Origin: Ceratothoa steindachneri
Taxonomy: Eukaryota > Arthropoda > Malacostraca > Isopoda > Cymothoidae
DNA: 64,000 bases
Reading direction: 5' to 3'
NCBI GenBank assembly: GCA_963969495.1
Contig: OZ018323.1
Span: 80,734,919-80,798,918, forward strand
The notes under the pieces are model-generated. The model saw only the letters and a program-made list of their open reading frames with translations, did no database searches and was not told where the DNA came from. Numbering within the stretch: position 1 is the stretch's first letter; each line of letters starts with the position of its first letter. Both the position numbers and the translations under genes were made by a program. Below, in pieces: positions 1-8,645 of the stretch.

Positions 1-639
1 ATACTCAGGAGATGGGAGATAAGTGTCCCACTAGCTTTTCACATCATTAAAAGAGCCTTATAAGGGCGAAAGTCGCACAATCTGACCTTTTCGATCCTCT
101 CCTCACTGAAAGTTTTATTAGGGCATTCCCAGAATATATTAGGCCCTTCTTTCTTATGTCCTCACAGGCCGATGTGAATCGGGTGGAAAAATTAGCCGAA
201 CATCTGCATAAAAACCCGTATATAAATTGTGCCAGCATACACAATCACGGCTCTGAGCCTAAGCATTCCATTTTGTAGGTTCGGGTAACGGCGAGTTCTG
301 TTTGTGAACGACCGGAGCGTGGCGAAATTCCATCCTCCCTAACGAGGGATTTAGTTGCTACGTTATCGAGGATTGAGAATGACCTCAGCCGGTTGAAGCT
401 GCAGCTAGGGTCACAGAGCGAGCGAAGGCACGGGTATGGTAAGCAGTTAGATAGGACCCATTTGAGTTCCCGTAAAATAAACTAACGAGGGAACCTCACC
501 ACAAAAGGTGACATGCATCAATTTTTACAATCTCCCGCCTATTCTGCCCATAATCTTTGACCACAAAGGGTCTCTGCTGATACCATCAAAAGTATGGTAG
601 CAACGCTGTAAGATGTACACAGCCTTGTTACCACCATTA
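1..639. other. No convincing gene; possible 5' or gag-proximal part of the adjoining Gypsy element
   Basis: I recognise no gene here. A short open frame on the + strand at 339-485 encodes 48 residues rich in Leu, Arg and Ser with a partly heptad-like spacing (LSRIENDLSRLKLQLG), which could be a remnant of a coiled-coil gag segment. It has no upstream Met close by and ends at a TAA. Because the next block is a Gypsy gag-pol remnant on the same strand, this stretch may be its 5' part, but no LTR boundary or primer-binding site is visible. Confidence 0.25.
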
Positions 640-1962
640 TGCTTTTTCCCATATTACACCTAGTAGGCTCCCAAAGCCTAATGGAACTTTCACCCAATCA
701 ACTCTATGGTACTATAAACCACAACAAATATGGTGCACAGACTGTAAAATGCTTACAACCCTGCACATATTTACGACCAGTACCACTTCCTTCACATAAT
801 CTCAACTTTCCACTCCCCTCACATCACTCTTCTCAACCAATCTCTTCAAATTTTCAAACTTCTATTTCAACCTCAAATTATCCTTCAAACTAGAAAGGAA
901 TGGGGCAAAAAGGACTACATCCCCTGCCTACACCTAACTTCCTCAGCTAGGTCCTCCCTTTCTTCCCTTTTTACCCACTTTGTGGTTTCTCATTCCTGGT
1001 GGACACCGGTGCAAAATGCAGTGTCATACTAATTCTTAAGGGCGATAAACCTTGTACTTCTTCAGATTTAGTTCTGAAGGCAGCTTATTCGACCAATATT
1101 AGGACCTATGGAAGGCGTAACCTTCAAGTCTCACTCGGTCTCCGTCGAGGTTTTCGATGGACCTTCGTGATGACCAAGGTAGATTGTCCAATATTGAGCC
1201 TCGATTTTCTTTCGGCTCAAGACCTATTGGTCGATTCTCGTCAACGCAAGCTTGTCGATCTCGAAACTTTACCCACTGTTTCAGGTTCGTAGTCACCTTC
1301 ACATAGGTCCCTCCTTTCTATTCTTCTCCCACTTACCGAGAGCCCATTTCAGCCCCTCTCTAGGAGTTTCCTCGACCTTACCTTCGAAGGATAGGCCCAT
1401 TAAACATAAGCTGGTGCATCTGTTATGCGTTATGAATTCCAATTCATGATATATGCACGCATTTGTAGGCCTTCCTCTTCAACTTGGGCCTCCCAGTTGG
1501 GGATTACAGAGCCCTAAACGGGATAACAACCAGGGGGCGTGTTTCGTTGCCTTACATAGCCGATTTTACTTCATCTATCTCCGGCTGTACAATTTTTCTC
1601 ACTTGGATCTGGTTCGTGCTTTCAACCAGATCCCTATTCGCTTATACGATTTTGCAAAGACTAGCATCACCACTCCGTTTTGTTCTTTTGAAGTAGTTAG
1701 AATGCCATGTGGTTTGCGAAGTTTTGGCCCGACCTCCAACGTTTCATGGATCAAGTTCTGAGAAGTCTTCCCTTTGTCTTTTTCTACATTTCTAACCTGC
1801 TACTAGCATCTTCCAACGTTCGAGGAACACCTTTCTCACCTTCGCCAAGTTTTTTTCTCGCCTTCAAGAGTACGGTATCGTGCTCTACACTTCCAAGTGT
1901 CCTCTTGGTGTCTCGCAACTCTCCTTCTTGGGACACCATGTTTCGAGGGCCGGGATTGTAGG
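640..1962 (+). pseudogene. Decayed Gypsy (Mag-like) retrotransposon gag-pol: zinc-knuckle remnant, aspartic protease, reverse transcriptase
   Basis: Read across frames, this is the standard gag-protease-RT order of a Ty3/Gypsy element. A gag C-terminal remnant reads NKYGAQTVKCLQPCTY at about 726-771, with the first zinc-knuckle Cys lost. A retropepsin lies at 999-1270, starting with DTGAKCSV and continuing to RTYGRR and a DFLSAQDLLVD segment, the layout seen in Mag-clade proteases. RT pieces follow at 1484-1962: GDYRALN, then HLDLVRAFNQIPI, then a strand/palm region where the usual Y-I-D-D reads YISNLL, then FLGHHVSRAGI. At least four frameshifts separate these blocks and the catalytic Asp pair is gone, so the element is dead. 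It breaks off at 1962 where an unrelated minus-strand sequence begins. The family assignment to Gypsy is secure from motif order; the clade is an inference. Confidence 0.8.
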
Positions 1963-2235
1963 CATTATTCTAAATGCAACCCACATATTTGGCATGACTT
2001 CCTGTAACTTATTAGTGTTTATGAACTTAGCGGCTTCTATTGGAAGCTTTACATCATCAAGAAATAATTATTTGGCTATATCTTGTTCAGTCAAGAAATC
2101 ACACCCATTAATATCCCTATTTTCTTTGTACCTTAACTTATTCTCCAAACCTTGACAGGCTACTTTGAGTTTCCTTTTATCTGGCAGATCTTTAAGGTCA
2201 TTTAAAAATCCCCATGTGTTATTGAAAGTTTGTTA
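1963..2235 (-). pseudogene. hAT-type (DUF4371-like) transposase C-terminal remnant
   Basis: On the minus strand an almost open frame runs from about 2232 down to 1963. It reads FLNDLKDLPDKRKLKVA, then a glutamine/asparagine-rich helix, one in-frame stop, then KLPIEAAKFINTNKLQEV and MPNMWVAFRI. In hAT-like proteins with a DUF4371 region, the segment ending in PN-x-W-I-A-L-R-I lies just upstream of the conserved ERSFSKLK block. Here the sequence stops before that block, at the junction with the Gypsy RT. It therefore looks like a truncated transposase end that broke the Gypsy pol, or sits beside it after a deletion. Only about 90 residues remain, so the assignment rests on a short stretch. Confidence 0.45.
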
Positions 2236-2837
2236 CTGATTGCTTCCCCTGGGCAACTGCCCGAGTTGCCGGTATCTTGAGCTGGCACTGTTTCTTACCC
2301 ACTCACAATTTAAAGGCTCACCATCCACGTCACATACAAAGAAAGAGCAAATACAAGTTCTGCAGGTGGTAACAACCACCACAGAATTTTCGCCATATTT
2401 AATTTCTTACTTTCACAAACCCTTTGAAGGCACACAGAAAGATGCAGAAATATTGTATTGCAGCCAATATAACAATACAGTACAGGAGAAAGAGAAATTT
2501 GGCATAAATGAACAACTTAACTGGCTACCCGGATATAGAGTTCTCCATTTTTCTTCTATAAATAGTACAAGAGGTGTGGCCTCTTTTAACCTCTGGGATC
2601 ACAATGTTTTTAGCTAGGCCAAGCCGGGCGGGATTTTCTGATCCCATGGTCTCTGAAGCTAATCAATTTATAGCGCCTACATTTTTTTCACTTTTTCGAT
2701 ATAATTTTGTCATTTTTGAGACACAGACAGCTGTCTCGGCCTAATTCCATTCCAAGACGTGGAAGGTTCGTTTTTATTACACTGTAACCAAATTTTACTG
2801 CTATCTTAATTCGCCTTCTCGCTTAATTTCTTGACCG

Positions 2838-2893
<56 letters not shown>

Positions 2894-3885
2894 GGACATT
2901 TGTTACAATTCTTCCTCTTCCTGCGATGCACTTTGCCGTTGCAATTCTAGTGCCAGAGCTATGTTCCCCAGAAGCTCTTACCTAATTCATATATTGAGAT
3001 TACTGAAACACCACTCTGAAGGAGGATGGCACATTACCTAAATAACGGAGCACCGAAAACACACAAGAGAAAAACACTAAGTTTGACTTAAAAGAAAAAT
3101 GATGGAGGAAAGTAATATAACTTCAGAGTCGGCTCCATGTCGACACCAATTAATCTTCCTTGAAGATATATTTATTCAGGAAAAGTAACCAAGATTAAAT
3201 ATATAATTCAATTCACACGAGATACTTCTAAGGGCAAGAGGTTAGAACCGAGCAACACGACGCGCTAAACAACTTCGGATCAAGCTACCCTGCACTCTGG
3301 GAAAGGTACTTAACCTCTGTCTCTTACCCGTCGACCAGGAATAAGCTTCTCACCATTGGCCTGTTCATCCCTGCCCTAATGGGCGTTAGTTCTCTTACAC
3401 GCTTCCAGGTTTTGGTTTGATAGTAAGTTTGTATCCACATATTGTAATATATAAACCCATTTCTTGTAATATTTTTCGACTTTGCCTTTGAAGATGACAC
3501 TTGCCGTATCGAAACGCGTTAGTCTAATAAAATATTATGGCAAAGTACATTGATTTACAACCACCTTCCTTAAGATACGAACCTCTGGTTTTTAATGAAC
3601 TTCAGTGATCTTTTTCACGAGTTAGTTGAATAGAGAAGAGAGGGCGAATATAAGACAGATCGATATGATAAAAAAGATTAATACAAAATTAGCTGTCGCT
3701 TTCAATAAAAGTTCCCATGATATATATCAACGTTATCAACTTTAGCTTGTATTTTCTTTATCCTTCAAACAAGTGTTTTGATTGCGTCTCTGAGTGTTCT
3801 TTCTCGTATCACAGACTCACTCAAAAATCTTAGAAGGCTAAAGAAAATACAACTTTAAGTTAATAACAGTGCTCTTGCTGTAGAC

Positions 3886-3888
<3 letters not shown>
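2236..3888. other. Gene-poor stretch with one unrecognised ORF, a microsatellite and a conserved-looking repeat tail
   Basis: The only sizeable open frame is 2240-2617 (+, 125 residues). It has no motif I recognise and may be chance. A (CA)n(TA)n microsatellite lies at 2842-2893. At 3487-3530 the run GAAGATGACACTTGCCGTAT followed by CGAAACGCG and an AATAAA-like signal resembles terminal segments of repetitive elements in other invertebrates. I see no coding partner for it. The rest is AT-rich without recognisable genes. Confidence 0.4.
2842..2893. repeat. Compound microsatellite (CA)n(TA)n
   Basis: An uninterrupted CA run of about 13 units passes directly into a TA run of about 12 units. Confidence 0.97.

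Positions 3889-3973
<85 letters not shown>
3889..3973. repeat. (AT)n microsatellite
   Basis: About 42 uninterrupted AT units. The run ends exactly where homology to the centre of the palindromic repeat at 15690-15893 begins, so it probably expanded inside a copy of that repeat. Confidence 0.97.
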
Positions 3974-3975
<2 letters not shown>

Positions 3976-4065
3976 GCATACTTTTTCCATAATCGACTGA
4001 GGGTACATGATAGGAAAAGTATGGATTTCCAGCAAAAACGAGTTTCAGATCTGAAAAGCTGTTCC
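3974..4065. repeat. Fragment of the palindromic repeat family seen at 15690-15893
   Basis: The sequence ATGCATACTTTTTCCATAAT, then a short unique loop, then GGAAAAGTATGGATTTCC and TTTCAGATCTGAAA matches the loop and one arm of the 15.7 kb palindrome in the same order. Only one arm remains; the (AT)n run replaces the other. Confidence 0.65.
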
Positions 4066-4508
4066 GGTTTAATCTAGTAGCACATGTATTGGCCACACGT
4101 TTCAGGGGCCACGCCGGCGATATAAAAAAGTAATAATTAAGTTTTACCCTTAGGCACAGAAGTCCGAGATAAAATTATAATTATTCATTTTCCTGATTTT
4201 TATATTATTATTATTATATATGATATTACTATATATAAGAAAATATAGAAAACTTCATAGTATAATTAATCTGGCACTATGTTATAGTAGTACACGGCGT
4301 TGTTCTTTAAAAGGGAATAAAAAGTGTACACATAAAACTCTCTTTTTCAGTTGAGTCCTCCCAGCCATATTAGCAGTTCTTTCAAATTCCTCATATAAAG
4401 TTTTCCCTCTCTACAAAGGCAATTGGGGTGGATCGGGGTGAGATACAATATGAATATATATACATATACGGGTGGGGGCCTCGCTATTCCCTGTGCTATG
4501 GGCCCCGC
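4066..4508. other. No gene seen; AT-rich intergenic sequence
   Basis: The stretch contains short TATTAT runs and no open frame of note. Nothing recognisable on either strand. Confidence 0.5.
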
Positions 4509-4840
4509 AGGGTAAATATGTAGATTATCGGCGTGAACGATGGCACGTACTATTTCGTCCGTGTTCCAAAATGTTTCACGTTTTTGGAGTACATTTAAGT
4601 TGACGGCTCGTGTGGGGGTAAAGACAATGGGGGGACTACACTACGATGATCCTGAGTTTCATTAATTTTTTGGGGGGGTCTGGGGGGCACAGCCCCCCAC
4701 TATATAATCCTAATTGTTTATAGAATAATAATTTGAAAAGGACTCAAACGCGCATGAATATTCCGAAACGAGTGAACGATAATATTTACACACAAATTAT
4801 TTTTTCGGCCGGGCCGTTAATCTACATATTTACCCCCTGC
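4509..4840. mobile_element. MITE-1, copy A: non-autonomous DNA element with terminal inverted repeats
   Basis: The left end GGGTAAATATGTAGATTA at 4510-4527 is mirrored by TAATCTACATATTTACCCC at 4818-4836. The inside carries no coding capacity. Its landmark blocks are a TTTCGTCCGTGTTCCAAAAT segment near 4550, a G-rich tract with a short GGGGGGC/GCCCCCC hairpin at about 4670-4700, and GTGAACGATAATATTTACAC near 4772. The same blocks recur in the same order on the opposite strand at 5728-6054, which defines a repeat family. Flanking bases read CCGCA and CTGCAG and may extend the inverted repeat. The superfamily is not determinable from the ends alone. Confidence 0.8.
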
Positions 4841-5293
4841 AGCCAATACTTAGTCGAAAGTAGGCATTTATAAGCCCTGTGCGATTAAACGCATTAGCGG
4901 AAAATGTGCATGGTGTTTTATACCCTTTCTAATCATTTGCAATTTTAACACATTAAAATAAATTCTGTAGCAATACTGTAGCATATAATATCTCGCAGAA
5001 TTATACTGTGAGCTCTATCTATTTCTAATGCCTGACAATCGGCATCAAAAACTTCTCAAATTAGTTGGTATTGCGACCTAGCAGAGCCACCGGACGCCAT
5101 TATTCCATATGAACTGAAAACACAGACATCCATAAATTGTCCGAAATATACAAAAATATAACAAAGAATGCTATTGGTAAATTGCCAAAACACCCATGCA
5201 CAGATCGCCTGCAGATATAACAAAGCCTACTATTCGCTAACTAGTCAGGCTAAAATGGCGCAGGAGGGATGGGGAAAAACCGGAGCTAATTAG
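4841..5293. other. No gene seen between MITE-1 copy A and the next LINE
   Basis: AT-rich sequence without a recognisable open frame. It probably includes decayed element sequence from the 5' side of the LINE that becomes readable at 5294. Confidence 0.4.
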
Positions 5294-5727
5294 GAACTTC
5301 TGTATGCACTACAGGAATTAGAGGATGAACGTATAGGAATCAACAGGGAGGACATAGAGTATGGGTTGAAAAGGTTAAAAAACCATAAGGCAATGGATGA
5401 AGAAAGGATAGTTGGTGAATTTCTGAAATATGGAGGAGAAAGGATCAAAATGTTACTGACAACTCTATTTAATGATTTGCTGGTGATTGGATGGGTGCCT
5501 GAGACTTGGCAGAAAAGTAGGATTAATTTGTTGCCCAAAGGTGGTAAAGACAGAAAACTGGTGGATAGCTACAGGCCAGTAGCCATAATGAGTGTGATAG
5601 GAAAGTTGTTTGGTAGCATCAAGACAAAGAAACCGAAGGAGTGGATGTAAAGAGATACTTGGAGATGAGCAAAATGGATTCAGGACTGGAAAAGAGCCAT
5701 AGACAATCTCTATATACTACAGAATGT
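5294..5727 (+). pseudogene. Non-LTR retrotransposon RT, N-terminal piece (host element of the nested stack, part 1)
   Basis: The frame from 5294 to 5650 reads as the finger region of a LINE reverse transcriptase. It contains NREDIEYGLKRLKNHKA, then GWVPETWQKSRINLLPKGGK, then DSYRPVAIMSVIGKLF. These match the canonical pattern of an acidic helix, an ESWK-type tryptophan and the YRP-I box that precedes the palm. After a frameshift near 5640 the frame continues with EILGDEQNGFRTGK and then RAIDNLYILQN up to 5727, where MITE-1 copy B cuts in. The reading resumes as VIEN at 10755 and with the AFDRVDR palm motif at about 12630, all on the + strand. The element is one old insertion split into three parts. 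Confidence 0.85.
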
Positions 5728-6549
5728 GGTAAACATGTAGACGAGCGGCCTGGCCGGAAAAAATTATTTTGTGTAAATATTATCGTTCACTTGTGTCATT
5801 TCTGATGTCATATCCAACCCCCAACCCCTATTATAATTCGCAAAACGATTAAAGGTGCTGGCATGATGTAGTTAAAGCATTCACCTCTGTAAATGTCAGA
5901 ACATTATAAAAATTAGGGTTATATACTGGGAGGCTGTGAAACTCAGGATCATCGTAGTGCGGTCCATGCATCGTGTTTAACCCCCCCACGAGCCGTCCCC
6001 TATAAATGTACTCCAAAACCGTGAAACATTTTGGAACACGGACGAAATAGGATATATTACACTGGTCTGCTTCAAAAATGTTCCTGAGGGTTTCATAGGT
6101 GATTCTTAATGAAATTTGTCTCCTAAATCCAAATCAAGCATTCATATTGCTCAATCAGGTCTAGTTTTTAAGATACAGACCAAGCTCCCTAGATGGCGTT
6201 AGAGAGCTCAGTCTCTAGCTGACCGCTAGTGCAAGTGGTTGTGTGTTGCTTGCTCACTCTCCAACTAAGTGTTGTTTTTTTAATCCATGACTTTTCTTAT
6301 CTATGAACAGTGTTTAAAGTGTATTTCTAAAACTTTATTTATCTTTGTGAATTTTTTTGCAGGCAAATACATTAGCAAAATTCTTTATATTTCATAAAAA
6401 TGAATAGAAAGTATAAAAACAGTCCTGATAGATTTTGTTTTGTTTGTGGAAAGGTAACTTTTAGTGACCAGCAATGCACTATAACGCCTTTAGTAAAGTT
6501 CCTTTGGCTTTCTAGGAAGCCAAAAAGAAAATAAAAATGGGAAAACGAT

Positions 6550-7696
6550 AAATAAACTAATAGATGAATACAATCTAATATTAATAAATTCAGACCTAGA
6601 GTGCAATGTTACATACACCTGGGGAAGAAATAATCAAAAAAGTGCTATAGACCTCGTACTAATGAACCAGAATATGTATAAAAACTTCAAAAGAATGACC
6701 ATAGATGAAAATAAACAGGAAATATATATATCAGACCACAACTTGATAACTATATATCTTGATTATGTGAAAGACAAAGAAGTTGCTGAAAATATAAAGG
6801 AAATAAAGTATCTAAAAAGAGATGAAACGGCAATGAAAATATTTGAAGAAGAGATGGAAAAAACAATAGAAAGGGAGGAGATAAGCAACATAGACAGTCT
6901 AATAGAGAAGATGAAGCTAATAAGTAAAGTAAAGTTAACAAAAACATATTATACAACTGGAAGAGGTCAAAATGACAAAAAAGAAAAACCATGGATGAAT
7001 AGGAAAATAAAAGAGGAAATAAAAAAACGACAATATCTGAATAGAAATAAAAGATAAAAGAGAGGAGAGGAATATGAAGAAGCAAATAAGAAATATCTGA
7101 AACAAAAGCAGAAAGTGAAAAACTTGATAAAACAGGAAATAACATTATATGAAGAAAAGATACTGTTGGAGATAAAAAGTGCAGGAAGTAAAAAACTATG
7201 GGATCACATTAACAAGTTAAAAGGAAATAACAGTAAAAGTAATAAAGATATTGAATTGTACAAAAATAACAAAAAACTAAGCACTGAAGAAACTAAGGCC
7301 GAGGTAACAGAATACGGGAGGAAAATATACCAAAAGTTTGAGAAACAAATAGATATTATATGGAATGAAGACATTAAGAAATCATATATAGAAGAAATTA
7401 GGAACAGTAATGAGAATAAAACAAAGATTGTTTATAAAATAAAAGCCCCCAAACACGTAATAGAACATTTGGATTATGACTTCAAAACAGGAAATGGGGA
7501 AATAGTAAAAGAAGCAGAGATACTCCAGATAATTAAAGAACACATGGATATGGCATTTGAAATCAAAGAAGAAATAACAGCACAGAACAAAATAGAAATA
7601 AAAGAAGATGAAGTAAAAGCGCAGATAAAGATGTTAAAGAAAAGGAAGGCTGCAGGAGCAACCAGCGGAAATAGAAGGGATAGAAGTAGAAAATAG
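6550..7696 (+). pseudogene. LINE ORF2 5' half: endonuclease C-terminus and RT N-terminal linker
   Basis: From about 6560 the frame reads as the end of an AP-type endonuclease: NVTYTWGRNNQKSAIDLVL, then ISDHNLITIYL, which supply the S-A-I-D and S-D-H catalytic boxes. A TAA at 7055 and a second frame from 7115 continue with lysine- and glutamate-rich helices. These include KKPWMNRKIK-type residues before the stop and SAGSKKLWDHINKLKGN after it, a W-x2-I/L-x2-L-K-G box typical of the region before LINE RT domains. The frame ends with EVKAQIKMLKKRKAAG, the conserved helix with K-A-x-G that opens the RT finger domain. Immediately after this residue the sequence jumps to the C-terminal domain, so all palm motifs are absent. 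Confidence 0.75.
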
Positions 7697-8645
7697 TATA
7701 AAGTACTTAGGAGTGACCATTAATAACAAAAAAAAGTGTTTCAAAGATCACATCAGAGGAATACATAAGAAGATGCAAACAATGGCAAATATGACATACC
7801 CAATAATTGCAAAAAGCTGCAATAAAATAGAAATTGGGAAAACATATTGGAAAAACCTTGTGATACCGAGTCTACTCTACGCCACAAATGTAATAGATCT
7901 AAACCAGGGAGAGATAGATAAAATACAAAAAATGGAGAACAAAGTTAATAGAACAATATTATCAGCCAACAAAAGAGCTCCCATAAGCAGCCTAAGAGGA
8001 GAGATAGGGACATCACTGGTCATCACAAGGATAATGAAAAATAAATTATCATTCTTGCAAGACGTATTAAAAGAAAAGAAAAGTCAATTGATAACAAACA
8101 TAATGGAATATACATTAGAAAACAAGAAAACAGACTATATGAAAGAGATCAATAAATATATGGGTAACCTAAATATAAATATTAAACAACTAGGGCAGAT
8201 ATCAAAGGATGACCTACAAAAAAAGATAAGACAATGGGATACCAATATCTGGAGACAAGATATCCAAGCAAAAACCACGTTAAACATATATAGAATATGG
8301 AGAAAGGAGATGGAAGGACAGGAGTACATATATGATAACACTTTTGCAGCAGGTCTGCTATACAAATGCAGAACAAATACATTAGAGCTAACAGGATTGG
8401 CACAGGAACAAAATCAAGACTGTCCAATCTGTGGTAAAGAAAGAGAGGATGTAGAACACTTTTTACTAATATGTGAAGGATATTCAAATACCAGAGAGAA
8501 GTATGCTGAACTGCAGCAACCATACATAGAGAACAAAGAACATCTAATAGGCATGCTTTTATTCGACAATAGATTCAAAAGTAAAATAAAGGAAATTTTG
8601 GTCAAATTATGGAATCAAAGGAACAAGAAGATTAGAGAGACATAA
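7668..8645 (+). pseudogene. LINE ORF2 3' half: RT thumb and zinc-binding C-terminal domain
   Basis: The frame opens a few codons upstream of 7713 with IEVENSIKYLGVTI, the strand and beta-turn (Y-L-G-V) that follow the RT catalytic site in LINEs. It continues for more than 300 residues through a thumb-like helical region, with WKNLVIPSLLYATNVI and KMENKVNRTIL. It ends in a C-x2-C-x6-H-x4-C finger: CPICGKEREDVEHFLLIC. This CCHC finger is the standard C-terminus of I/CR1-type LINE ORF2 proteins. The frame is intact to the TAA at 8643, which suggests a fairly recent insertion despite the internal RT deletion just upstream. It could not have moved without a partner. Confidence 0.75.

Noticed and set aside
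2240..2617. 125-residue + strand ORF as a host gene
   Set aside because: No recognisable domain, no conserved neighbour, and it lies in a patchwork of element debris.
3838..4096. Two minus-strand ORFs with long Tyr-Ile runs
   Set aside because: They are translations of the (AT)n microsatellite.
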